Positions 42,785 through 50,847 of a DNA stretch of 55,241 nucleotides are shown here, piece by piece. Where the stretch lies: the NCBI GenBank assembly GCA_902615855.1, contig CACMQN010000005.1, forward strand, positions 72,596 through 127,836, read 5' to 3'. The translations under genes and the position numbers were made by a program. Position 1 is the stretch's first letter; every line of letters begins with the position of its first letter. This DNA comes from an uncultured Candidatus Actinomarina sp. (GTDB lineage: Bacteria > Actinomycetota > Acidimicrobiia > Actinomarinales > Actinomarinaceae). The notes beneath the pieces are model-generated. The model made no database searches. It was given only the letters and a program-made list of their open reading frames with translations, and was not told the origin of the DNA.

Positions 42785-45328
42785 ATGAAATTATTAACTA
42801 ACTTTTTTTCATCTGCTGCAACTAGATTCCCTGTAATTACAATTATTGTGATTTTAGGAATCACTGGATTTTTTGGATATATGACCACTCAAGCAGAGGA
42901 ATTAGATACTGGATTTGGGGGAGAGATTGATACTCCAGAAATTGAAGCTCAAGGTAAACTTTCAGATTATTTTGGAGGATCAGGAACACAGAGTGTTCTA
43001 CAACTTGTTTTTGAAGGTGAAGATGTTCTTACAGTTGAAGGCTATGAGACTTACACAGCAGCAATTGCAGTAATCGAAAGTAGTGAATTGTATAAGTATC
43101 TTGTAAATGATCCGAATCAAGGATTAGTTCAAGGGTTTTTTGCTCCTATAGATGTTGCTAAAGCCTTTAATCCAATGCTTGATGTTAGCAGTTTGACTGA
43201 TGAACAATTTAAACAACTTTATAAGGCTACATCAGCACAAATGCCTCCAGAATTTCAACAGTTTGCATCTGCGCTTTTATCTAGCTCATATGATGAAGAA
43301 ACAGTAACAGCAACGGCAGGACTAGGAATAATCACCATCAATTCAGCAATAATTCAAGGTGAATATGGATTTGAGGGAGCTTTTGAAGTTCAACCAAGAT
43401 TAGAAAATGAATTAAACAAAGAATTACTCGAGCTTAGTGATGACTTTGAAAATATTGATATTGCTGGATTTTCTCTAGCGTTACTTTTTGGTGATGAACA
43501 AGACGACTTTTTAGAAGAAGTAGCCCAGCTTTTTGGAGCAGCTTTTGGAATTATCTTTTTAGTTCTTGCATTTATTTTCTTTATAAAACCAACAAAAACA
43601 TTTGGATTTTTTAAATCTTCCAGAAGGACCTTTGCAGATATATTCAATAGTTTGGCTGCAATAATGCTGGCTATATTATGGATGCAAGGAATTGGTGTTG
43701 TTCTTGGACCAGGTTATTTAGATATAATTGGGGCACCAAATCAACTTTCACAAATTTCAACTATCATCATCCTCGGTTTAGGAGTAGACTACGCAATTCA
43801 CTTTACTGGACGGTATAGAGAAGAATTAGGTTTAAAAAACTCAGTAAATACATCTGCTTCTAAAACATTAAGTTCTGTTGGAATTGCTTTAACTCTTGCA
43901 ACGTTAGGAACAATGGTTGGGTTTTTGACAAACATTGTTTCGCCACTAACTCAACTTCAGGATTTTGGAATAACAACTGCATTGGGTATTTTCTATGCAT
44001 TTATTTTGGTAATGACTCTCGTTCCAGCTATAAGAACATTACTTGATAAGAGATCAGAACGAAAAAACACAATCGATACAGATGCATTTGCATCATCTGG
44101 AGAAAAACTGTTTAACAAATTGTCAGAAGCAACTTCAATAATTCCTAAACGACTCAAGATTATCGCAGTTGCATTAATTTTAGGAATCGGTGGTTATGGA
44201 TACTATAGTTTTACAAACATATCAACAGTGTTCAATTTCACAGATTTCTTACCTTCAGATAGTCCAACTGTTAAAACATTTAATACTTTACAAGACGAAT
44301 TTGGTGGAGGATTTGGAGAAACTACAAGCGTATTAATTGAATCAGACAATGTCGCTACACCTGAAATTCATAATGCTTTAATCGATTCGTTAAGCAATCT
44401 ATCAGATGTTGATAATGTATTAGTCTTTGCTGGGAATGCAGCCGCTGAATCAGTTGTTGGATCTCTAGGAGCTATGTTAGTACCACCTTCAGCAAATCCT
44501 CAAGCACCTCCACCAATGCCTGATATGGCTTTAATTGGACAGTTAGGAACTTATGGTGTTCAAATTATGAGTGGACAAGGACTAGATGCATTAAAGGTTA
44601 GTTCTAGTGGTGATGTAGAGGGTTTGTATACATATTTGCTTGAAACAGACGAAGACACGTTTAGTACTAGTTTATATGTAAATGAAAATGATTTAATCTC
44701 AGCTATGCAAGTTAGAATTACAACCTCTGCAGGAACATCTGGAGCTGCCCAAATAAGGGATGATTTATATACAGCTTTTGAACCACTTTCAGATCTTGGA
44801 ATATTTGTAGGTGTTACATCAGATAATATAGTTACAGAAAGTGTCAATGAACTAATTAACTCATCACAATTTCAATCCTTGGTGTTTGCGATCTTAGCTT
44901 CAATGATATTTTTAGTCTTATATTATTTGATTGATATGAGAAGACCCTTCTTAGGTGTTATAACAGTACTTCCAGTAGCAGCAATTGTACTTGGAACTTA
45001 TATGGGGATGTATCTATTAGATATACCACTCAACCCTGTAACCTCCACATTATCAGGATTGGCAATCGGTATTGGTGTGCCGTTTGTAATTCATGTAACA
45101 AATAGATTTAGAGAAACAATCTCTTCAGGCATCGAGCCTGTTGAAGCTATAAGGACAACATTAAAAACCACGGGTGGTTCCCTATTTGGTAGTGCATTTA
45201 CAACTATGGCAGGATTTGGTATTTTAACTACCTCTTCCTTAGTTCCGTTTCAACAAATGGGTACTGTTATTTTAGTTTCTATTGGCTTTGCATTGATTGC
45301 ATCACTGATGATTCTTCCAACATTTTAG
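42785..45328 (+). CDS. MMPL/RND-family exporter, last ~17 residues lost by frameshift
   Basis: An 847-residue transporter of the RND superfamily (MMPL/HAE3 type), which moves lipids or hydrophobic compounds using the proton gradient. It has two repeats, each with one membrane segment, a large outer loop and a membrane cluster. The first repeat has GLGVDYAIHFTGRYREELG (Asp near 335); the second has GIGVPFVIHVTNRFRE, where the usual Asp-Tyr pair is Pro-Phe. The second outer loop holds a Pro-rich stretch, VPPSANPQAPPPMPD. The stop TAG at 45326 follows a T4 run; one extra T would continue as LVIWANYHNRKTAKTL and end at 45375, a normal family tail. Substrate unknown. Confidence 0.87.
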   Translation: MKLLTNFFSSAATRFPVITIIVILGITGFFGYMTTQAEELDTGFGGEIDTPEIEAQGKLSDYFGGSGTQSVLQLVFEGEDVLTVEGYETYTAAIAVIESSELYKYLVNDPNQGLVQGFFAPIDVAKAFNPMLDVSSLTDEQFKQLYKATSAQMPPEFQQFASALLSSSYDEETVTATAGLGIITINSAIIQGEYGFEGAFEVQPRLENELNKELLELSDDFENIDIAGFSLALLFGDEQDDFLEEVAQLFGAAFGIIFLVLAFIFFIKPTKTFGFFKSSRRTFADIFNSLAAIMLAILWMQGIGVVLGPGYLDIIGAPNQLSQISTIIILGLGVDYAIHFTGRYREELGLKNSVNTSASKTLSSVGIALTLATLGTMVGFLTNIVSPLTQLQDFGITTALGIFYAFILVMTLVPAIRTLLDKRSERKNTIDTDAFASSGEKLFNKLSEATSIIPKRLKIIAVALILGIGGYGYYSFTNISTVFNFTDFLPSDSPTVKTFNTLQDEFGGGFGETTSVLIESDNVATPEIHNALIDSLSNLSDVDNVLVFAGNAAAESVVGSLGAMLVPPSANPQAPPPMPDMALIGQLGTYGVQIMSGQGLDALKVSSSGDVEGLYTYLLETDEDTFSTSLYVNENDLISAMQVRITTSAGTSGAAQIRDDLYTAFEPLSDLGIFVGVTSDNIVTESVNELINSSQFQSLVFAILASMIFLVLYYLIDMRRPFLGVITVLPVAAIVLGTYMGMYLLDIPLNPVTSTLSGLAIGIGVPFVIHVTNRFRETISSGIEPVEAIRTTLKTTGGSLFGSAFTTMAGFGILTTSSLVPFQQMGTVILVSIGFALIASLMILPTF

Positions 45329-45385
45329 TCATTTGGGCAAATTACCATAATAGAAAAACTGCAAAAACTTTATAAAAATCGTTAT

Positions 45386-45391
45386 TACTAT
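45386..45391 (+). promoter_or_regulatory. TACTAT -10 box, leaderless type, for the NIF3-like gene
   Basis: TACTAT is followed by seven bases and then GTG 45399, the same spacing as at several other starts in the window. There is no Shine-Dalgarno sequence. It would drive the unit NIF3 / zinc ribbon / RNase H / membrane protein (45399-47721). Confidence 0.45.
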
Positions 45392-45398
45392 AAATTAA

Positions 45399-46169
45399 GT
45401 GAACGTTTCTATTCTTCTTGAGCATATAAATAAATTAACACCTCTTAATTATGCATTTGAAGATGATAGTGTAGGTCTTTTGATCGGGGATGAGAGTAAT
45501 CAAGTAGAAAACTTGACAGTAGGTCATGAGCTTGAAGAATCCTTACTTGAATATTGCAAAGACAATAGTGTCGATACAGTAGTTACTTATCATCCACCAC
45601 CATATAAACGTATAATCGATGAAAATGATATTGAAACCTATTTACCTGATCCGATTACGAAGAGTTTTGTTGATTCATCGATAAATGTAATTTCAATACA
45701 TACCGCTCAAGATGTATGCGAAGAAGGCAATGCGGAAACATTAGCTGAGTTATTTGGAATGTCAGATGTATCCATATTTGCTAACTCTGTTGATACTTTT
45801 GGAGCAGGACGTAAGGGCACAATCAATAAAATATCTCCAGCTGATTTAAAAAAGGATATCGAAAATAAACTAAATACAAAAATAATTCGAACTAATGAGT
45901 ATTTTAATGAAATAAAAGAAATTCAAAATATTGCAGTATTACCTGGATCTGGTACTCAGTTTATTGACGAAATAATTGACTCAGTCGATGTATTTATTAC
46001 TGGAGATATTTCACATAGGTACTTATTAAAAGCTGATGATGCAAAATTAGGACTAATACAAGTAGGTCACATATCAACCGAAATTCCGGGTATGAAAAAA
46101 TTTGTTAAAAAACTAGAAAAAGAACTAAATTTAAAAATAAATTATATTTACAGAAAATATTATGAATGA
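45399..46169 (+). CDS. NIF3/YqfO-family metal-binding protein (DUF34)
   Basis: A 256-residue member of the NIF3-like family, a widely conserved group with two metal ions and no settled function (sometimes named GTP cyclohydrolase 1 type 2). Metal-site blocks are VVTYHPPPYKR (His), VISIHTAQDVCEEGNAETL (His and Asp), FITGDISHRY and QVGHISTEIPGM (His/Glu). The usual N-terminal W.NvGL.vGd reads as DDSVGLLIGDESN. It lacks the central PII-like insertion of the long form. The start is GTG 45399. It is followed by a zinc-ribbon gene with an 8-base overlap, the order also known from mycobacteria. Confidence 0.87.
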   Translation: MNVSILLEHINKLTPLNYAFEDDSVGLLIGDESNQVENLTVGHELEESLLEYCKDNSVDTVVTYHPPPYKRIIDENDIETYLPDPITKSFVDSSINVISIHTAQDVCEEGNAETLAELFGMSDVSIFANSVDTFGAGRKGTINKISPADLKKDIENKLNTKIIRTNEYFNEIKEIQNIAVLPGSGTQFIDEIIDSVDVFITGDISHRYLLKADDAKLGLIQVGHISTEIPGMKKFVKKLEKELNLKINYIYRKYYE

Positions 46170-46869
46170 GCCATTTTTATTAAGTAATTTAGTTGAGCTT
46201 CAAGATTTAGATAATAAAATTTATAAACTTATTGATTCAAAAACTAATGGTGAAAATGTACTAAATCTGAAATCACTGGAAATTAACTATAAAGAATTAT
46301 CAGAAAAAATAACTGAAAATAAAAAAGAATTAAGTGAATTTTTTATTAAAAAAGAAGATAATGAAAAAAAAATAATATCTTTAGAACTTCAAATAAAGGA
46401 AATTGAGCAGAAATTATCAGGTGATACTTTAGATCCAAGTGAAACATTGAATTACTCAAATCAAAAAGAATCTCTAAAAATACAAATTGATAAATTGAAA
46501 TTAGAAGTGGAAGAATTAAATGAACAAAATGGGGATCAATTGCAAGTTATGAACGATTGGGAAAATTCTTTGGAGGACATAAAAAATCAATTAATTAATC
46601 TATCAAAAATTGTAAAAAATGAGTGGGATAAAATTGATAAACAAATACCTGATTTAGAAAAAGAAAAACTAGAATTTATCTCAACTTTTCCTGATGAACT
46701 CAAAGAGTTGTATGATAATTTAAAAAAAAGAGGCGTAGAAGTTATAGCTGCTTATCGTAATGATAATCAATGTGGTTGTTGTGGTGTAGAGTTAACTTCT
46801 TCTGAGATTGAACAAATTCTAGAATCAAAATTTCAGCAATGTAGCTACTGTGATGGTGTGGTTATATGA
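46162..46869 (+). CDS. Coiled-coil protein with C-terminal zinc ribbon
   Basis: A 235-residue cytosolic protein. Residues ~5-190 are a long charged helix pair rich in Glu, Lys and Leu with a break near 95; the C-terminus carries a four-Cys zinc ribbon, CGCCGVELTSSEIEQIL and CSYCDGVVI. It matches the CdsZ-like zinc-ribbon family (DUF164) proposed to bind nucleic acid or act in ribosome-linked control; the function is not established. It is coupled to the NIF3 gene (8-base overlap) and to the RNase H gene (4-base ATGA overlap). Confidence 0.87.
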   Translation: MNEPFLLSNLVELQDLDNKIYKLIDSKTNGENVLNLKSLEINYKELSEKITENKKELSEFFIKKEDNEKKIISLELQIKEIEQKLSGDTLDPSETLNYSNQKESLKIQIDKLKLEVEELNEQNGDQLQVMNDWENSLEDIKNQLINLSKIVKNEWDKIDKQIPDLEKEKLEFISTFPDELKELYDNLKKRGVEVIAAYRNDNQCGCCGVELTSSEIEQILESKFQQCSYCDGVVI

Positions 46870-47258
46870 AGTACAAAGTTTTTTGTGATGGTGCATCTCG
46901 TTCTAACCCTGGTGAAGCTGCAATAGGTGTAAGTATAGAAACTGATGGAAAAGAAATTCATACGATATCTAAAACTATAGGAATTGCCAGTAACAATGAG
47001 GCCGAATATTTAGCATTAGATAGTGCACTTGAATATTGCTTAAAAAATGATTTTATGAATCTCGAAATATTTCTAGATTCCAAATTAGTTGTAGAGCAAG
47101 TAAACGGAAACTTTAAAGTAAAATCCAATAATTTAAAACCACTAAGAGATAAAATTTTGGAGCATATTGAAATGCTTGAATTTGTAAGTATTAATCACAT
47201 ATACCGAGAAAACAATAAACGTGCAGACGAATTAGCCAACCTAGCTTTAGATTCATAA
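46866..47258 (+). CDS. rnhA: Ribonuclease HI-like protein
   Basis: Single-domain RNase H (130 residues) that cuts the RNA strand of RNA-DNA hybrids. The catalytic carboxylates are present: VFCDGASRSNPGEAA (Asp), SNNEAEYLAL (Glu), IFLDSKLVVEQVNG (Asp) and YRENNKRADELANLAL (Asp). Mycobacterial relatives in the same neighbourhood carry a fused C-terminal CobC/phosphoglycerate-mutase-like domain, which is absent here. It is coupled upstream by ATGA; the next gene begins one base after the stop. Confidence 0.9.
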   Translation: MKYKVFCDGASRSNPGEAAIGVSIETDGKEIHTISKTIGIASNNEAEYLALDSALEYCLKNDFMNLEIFLDSKLVVEQVNGNFKVKSNNLKPLRDKILEHIEMLEFVSINHIYRENNKRADELANLALDS

Positions 47259-47259
47259 T

Positions 47260-47721
47260 ATGTTATTTTGGCACGTTGGATTTTCAATTTTTATTTTTAG
47301 ATATGTTTATAAAGATTATGGGGCAGATCTACGATATTTAGCTGGAGGGGCATTACTTCCAGATTTTGTTGATTTTTTATTCAACATAGTTGGCTTTAAA
47401 GTTGCTTATAATCAACCTGGTCATACATTAATATTTAGTGTTACGATATTGGTCATCACAATGATACTAACTAGAAGAAAGACCGCATTTAGAAATAATT
47501 TCTTGTTAGTTGCTATTGGTATTTTTCTACATCAGTTTTTAGATTTTATGTGGTTAAATCAGCATATTTTATTTTTCCCACTTCCTTTTGATTCAGTTGA
47601 AACAACTTCTAGAGGATTTTTAATTTTACTTCTTCAAGAAGTGGCTGGCTTTTCTTACTTATATTCAAAAATTAATACCGTAGAGAAAGCAGATATTTTC
47701 TTTAGAGAGGGTCTAATTTAA
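47260..47721 (+). CDS. Small membrane protein, metal-dependent-hydrolase-like (DUF457/YdjM type)
   Basis: A 153-residue membrane protein with about four hydrophobic segments. GGALLPDFVDFLFNIVG, NQPGHTLIFSVTILVI and FLHQFLDFMW place Asp and His residues as in the YdjM/DUF457 family of predicted membrane metal-dependent hydrolases. Function and substrate are unknown. It ends the plus-strand unit and shares the palindrome TTAA (47718-47721) with the stop of the convergent TauE/SafE gene. Confidence 0.62.
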   Translation: MLFWHVGFSIFIFRYVYKDYGADLRYLAGGALLPDFVDFLFNIVGFKVAYNQPGHTLIFSVTILVITMILTRRKTAFRNNFLLVAIGIFLHQFLDFMWLNQHILFFPLPFDSVETTSRGFLILLLQEVAGFSYLYSKINTVEKADIFFREGLI

Positions 47722-48446
47722 TCTTTTTTAAGATAAAGATTAAAGCTTACTAATAATAGAAATATTGCAAAAATTGTATTTAAAATATTTTGACTAAGCA
47801 AAAAAGCAGTATTTGCTCCTATAATCGAGCCGATGATTCCAAAAACACCAATATACGTTCCTTGCTTAATTAAATCTGGACTACCTTTAAGTTTTGTAAT
47901 TGCAGCTGTCATTGCAGTAGGAATAGTAGCTATAAGTGAAAATCCCTGAGCAACTATATTTTCAAGACCACCAAAAATAATTAATAATGGGATTCTTACA
48001 ATACCTCCACCAATACCCAATAATCCTGACAATACACCAGTTATTAAACCTATAAATATATAAAACATAGGATTTTCGTTGAAAGCAGATTGGAAGCTCG
48101 TATTCAAAAACATTCGAATTGCAACAATTATCAATAATATTGAAAATATTCTTTCGAGGGATTTTGTTTTGATTATTGCTGTAATTTTACTTCCAATATA
48201 CCCACCAAAAATTCCTCCAATTATAAGGTAAAAAATGTTAAAAGTTAGAGAAATACCATTTAGTACGTATGTAAATCCACTTGCAGATGCGACAAATATG
48301 ATTGCCATAGAGGAAATTCCAGTGTTAATTTTAAAATTTTTGTTTGTCATGTAAGTTAAAAGTGGAACAAATATAACACCACCTCCGACACCTAACAAAC
48401 CAGAAAGTAAGCCACCAACTAGCCCAATAAAAAATAATTTAAACAA
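47718..48446 (-). CDS. TauE/SafE-family membrane transporter
   Basis: A 242-residue polytopic membrane protein with the internal duplication of the TauE/SafE (sulfite/organosulfonate exporter-like) family. The two repeats begin GGLLSGLLGVGGGVIFVPLL (N-terminal) and TGVLSGLLGIGGGIVRIPLL (near 135), each with the glycine-rich signature. About seven hydrophobic segments are seen. The substrate is unknown; members export sulfoacetate, sulfite or other small anions. It lies three bases after the F420-type oxidoreductase gene, same strand, so it is likely cotranscribed. Confidence 0.87.
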   Translation of the reverse strand: MFKLFFIGLVGGLLSGLLGVGGGVIFVPLLTYMTNKNFKINTGISSMAIIFVASASGFTYVLNGISLTFNIFYLIIGGIFGGYIGSKITAIIKTKSLERIFSILLIIVAIRMFLNTSFQSAFNENPMFYIFIGLITGVLSGLLGIGGGIVRIPLLIIFGGLENIVAQGFSLIATIPTAMTAAITKLKGSPDLIKQGTYIGVFGIIGSIIGANTAFLLSQNILNTIFAIFLLLVSFNLYLKKD

Positions 48447-48449
48447 ATT

Positions 48450-49430
48450 TTATTTCTTTAACTTAGGCAAAAGCTCTTTACCTAGAAGCTCAATTGTTTC
48501 TTCTTGATTAATTGATGATATTTGAATTGTCACAATTTCTGACTCAAAATCATCTACAAGTGGTTTATAGATATCCATAAGTTCATCAACTGTTCCTGCT
48601 CTAGAGAATTTAGACATAAGTTCTTCACGATCCAACGAATCTGCTGTTTCTCTCAATACCATTGGATCTAATTCTTGCAATCTATTGGGTGCTCGAAGAC
48701 CTCTCCACGATTTTAATGACTCCCATGCGTCTTCATCATTATCAGCAAACATCGTCCACCTATATGTGTGCACTCTTAATTTAGACTTACCAAGCTCCTC
48801 AGATTTTTGCATAGAGGGATTAATTACTTTTTCATATGCTTCAGCAGGATTCTTTACACTAATCATGAGTCCATCCGCATATTCTGCAGCCAGCATAGAT
48901 GATTTTGGCCCTCCTGCTGCCAGCCATATTGGAACTTCTTTAAGAGGAGGGGAGTATAATTTTGCAGAATTAGTTGAGTAATATTCTCCATCAAATGTTA
49001 ATTTTTCTCCAGACAGTAGTCTTCTTATTATTGTAAGAGCTTCTTTCATTCGATTAGCTCTCTCATCATATTTTGGAAAATTGTAACCTAATGGTCCTTC
49101 ATTAATATTTTCTCCTGTACCAACACCAAGATGAAAAGTTGAATTTGTTAATCTATCAACTGTTGCAGATGCTTGAGCAATCACTCCAGGATGAATTCTC
49201 CACAATGGTGTTGTAACACCTGTTCCTAAGTCCATATCTTTCAAATCTTTTGCAAGGGCTCCAAGCGTTGTCCATGTAAAATTTGAGGCTGAGTGATCGT
49301 CAACCCATGGATGAAAATGCTCTGAGATCGTGACCATATCGAATCCTGCTTCTTTTGCTAATTTTGCGTGCTTTAATAAAGTCTCTGGTTGCCATTGTTC
49401 AGAACCTAGAAAATAAGAAAATTTTGTCAT
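48450..49430 (-). CDS. LLM-class F420-dependent oxidoreductase (G6PDH-like subgroup)
   Basis: A 326-residue luciferase-like TIM-barrel protein. KEAGFDMVTISEHFHPWVDD, LGTGVTTPLWRIHPGVIAQA, FHLGVGTGENINEGPLGYNF and PIWLAAGGPKSSMLAAEYAD match the subgroup containing F420-dependent glucose-6-phosphate dehydrogenase and its relatives, common in Actinobacteria and Chloroflexi. It would reduce or oxidise a substrate with cofactor F420; glucose-6-phosphate is not certain. TAATCT lies six bases before the ATG, again a leaderless-type start. It runs ahead of the TauE/SafE gene. Confidence 0.85.
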   Translation of the reverse strand: MTKFSYFLGSEQWQPETLLKHAKLAKEAGFDMVTISEHFHPWVDDHSASNFTWTTLGALAKDLKDMDLGTGVTTPLWRIHPGVIAQASATVDRLTNSTFHLGVGTGENINEGPLGYNFPKYDERANRMKEALTIIRRLLSGEKLTFDGEYYSTNSAKLYSPPLKEVPIWLAAGGPKSSMLAAEYADGLMISVKNPAEAYEKVINPSMQKSEELGKSKLRVHTYRWTMFADNDEDAWESLKSWRGLRAPNRLQELDPMVLRETADSLDREELMSKFSRAGTVDELMDIYKPLVDDFESEIVTIQISSINQEETIELLGKELLPKLKK

Positions 49431-49462
49431 CTTTGTAGATTAATAACGTTGAATTTTTAGGT

Positions 49463-49486
49463 GGGTGCCTCAGTAAAGAGGCACCC
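49463..49486 (-). terminator. Terminator-like hairpin after RNase P RNA
   Basis: A 9-bp perfect stem (GGGTGCCTC with GAGGCACCC) and 6-base loop lie directly beyond the RNase P RNA 3' end on the minus strand. It is unusually GC-rich for this window. It is followed by ACCTAAAAATTC and not by a T run, as in the I-shaped terminators proposed for actinobacteria; an RNA 3' processing or stability role is the alternative. Confidence 0.6.
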
Positions 49487-49852
49487 AAGTTTTCGTAAGG
49501 CTATAAGCCGGATTCTGTTCACACATAGTGTAAGATAATCATCCATCTTGTATATTTGTTACCAAATATATCTAGCTACCTACCCACAATTTTTAGCCGA
49601 GCAAGCTAATTGCTTTTTGGTATTGCTCCGAGAGGGGTTTACAAGCTAATTTAATTTCTTAAATCACTGGTAGTCTCTTACACTACCTTTTCACCCTTAC
49701 CCAACTAAGTAGGCGGTTTACTTTCTGTTGCACTTTCCGTCAATTTCTTGCCTGGGAGTTACCCAGCTCTCTGCTCTTTGGAGTCCGGACTTTCCTCGAT
49801 AAATCGCGATTATCCACCTCACAATTTAACATTAGTAGGGTTTTGTAAACTT
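49487..49852 (-). ncRNA. rnpB: RNase P RNA (type A)
   Basis: The catalytic RNA that removes 5' leaders from tRNA precursors. On the minus strand the conserved core appears in order: GAGGAAAGTCCGGACTCC near the 5' part (about 49797-49780), GGGTAAGGGTGAAAAGGTAG in the middle, TAAACCCCTCTCGGAGCAAT, and ACAGAATCCGGCTTATAGCC at the 3' end (about 49515-49496). AAGTTT (49852-49847) can pair with AAACTT (49492-49487) as P1, which sets the approximate ends; length about 366 bases. The 5' end touches the ccmG stop codon, so it is either processed from the ccm transcript or started within ccmG. Boundaries are approximate. Confidence 0.93.
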
Positions 49853-50327
49853 AAGGAAAATTATTTACAATTTCTTCAACATTTGAAAGATTCAAAGGAC
49901 CAATAAATTTCTTAACGATTTCTCCGTCAATAATTATGTGTGTTTCAGGAACACCAAATACACCTGAATCGATAGCTAATTTACTTTCATTATCAATTGC
50001 ATAAACTATATTTCCATAACCATAGTTATTCAAAAACTCAATCGAATTTTCAATATTATCTTGAAAGCTTACCATTACAACTTTTCCTTCTAACTTTTGT
50101 GACTCTGCAAGAGAGATTAAAAGTTCATGTTCCTCAATGCACTCTAAACACCAGGATGCCCAATAGTTGATAATTAAAAAATCAGTCTCAAGTTGAATTT
50201 TATCCTCTTCAATTAAAGGTTTAAGATTCAAATTATTTAATTTAATGGTATCGGTATTGTCATTTGAGGAACTAGAGCAAAATGAAATAAGTAGTACTAA
50301 AAGGACGAGAGAAAATTTATTTTTCAT
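49851..50327 (-). CDS. CcmG/TlpA-like thiol-disulfide oxidoreductase
   Basis: Extracytoplasmic thioredoxin-fold protein (158 residues) that keeps apocytochrome c or CcmH thiols reduced for haem attachment. A hydrophobic N-terminus, FSLVLLVLLISF, followed by Cys17 and a Ser run, looks like a lipoprotein or anchor signal, though Phe before the Cys is atypical. The active site is NYWASWCLECIEEHELL (CxxC near 60-63) and the cis-Pro loop is SGVFGVPETHIIIDG. It is the last gene of the ccm operon, overlapping the TPR gene by 11 bases; its stop codon touches RNase P RNA. Confidence 0.85.
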   Translation of the reverse strand: MKNKFSLVLLVLLISFCSSSSNDNTDTIKLNNLNLKPLIEEDKIQLETDFLIINYWASWCLECIEEHELLISLAESQKLEGKVVMVSFQDNIENSIEFLNNYGYGNIVYAIDNESKLAIDSGVFGVPETHIIIDGEIVKKFIGPLNLSNVEEIVNNFP

Positions 50328-50847
50328 AGTTTTCTAGAACTTCAGTGATAAATTTTTTATCTTCTTTATTTAACTTTTCTGATTTGATAACTGAATTAAG
50401 TATTTCTATACCCTCTGTTTTTGTTTCAGGATCTTGAATGTAAATAATCCCAAGATACGATTTTGCAACAAGTGAATCATTATTTATTCTTAAGGATTCA
50501 TTTATGTACGTTGTTGCAACTTGAATATTGTTTGATTCATAAACCATCCATCCAATTTGAGCTAATGCAAAACTTTTTAATTCACTGTCAGAACTATTCT
50601 CTGCAATATACATATAATGGGGAAGTGCATCTGAGTAATTCACTTCATCAAAATATCTATTTGCCAAAGCCATTCTCATTGGATGAATATCGGGATTTTC
50701 AACTATAACTGCTTCCATTTCTTCATTCGATACGTTCGCTAAGTTTGTATTGAATTCATCTTTGACTTCAGAATTATTTTGAACATTAAAAAATAGGATA
50801 ATAATAAAAACTAGAACTGAAAATGATGAAGCTACCCATTTAGTCAT
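50317..50847 (-). CDS. TPR protein of the ccm operon (CcmI/NrfG-like)
   Basis: A 176-residue protein with one N-terminal membrane segment (about 5-23) and two to three tetratricopeptide-like helical repeats: MALANRYFDEVNYSDALPHY, ALAQIGWMVYESNNIQVATT and VAKSYLGIIYIQDPETKTEG. In System I cytochrome c maturation, CcmI is a TPR protein that hands apocytochrome to the ligation complex; its place between ccmH and ccmG makes that role likely. The sequence alone is too generic to be certain. It overlaps both neighbours by 8-11 bases. Confidence 0.7.
   Translation of the reverse strand: MTKWVASSFSVLVFIIILFFNVQNNSEVKDEFNTNLANVSNEEMEAVIVENPDIHPMRMALANRYFDEVNYSDALPHYMYIAENSSDSELKSFALAQIGWMVYESNNIQVATTYINESLRINNDSLVAKSYLGIIYIQDPETKTEGIEILNSVIKSEKLNKEDKKFITEVLENYEK

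Noticed and set aside
49463-49486. The GC-rich hairpin as a bidirectional terminator
   Set aside because: The gene on its other side (48450-49430) is on the same minus strand and starts there, so no plus-strand transcript arrives; it is kept as a minus-strand terminator-like element only.
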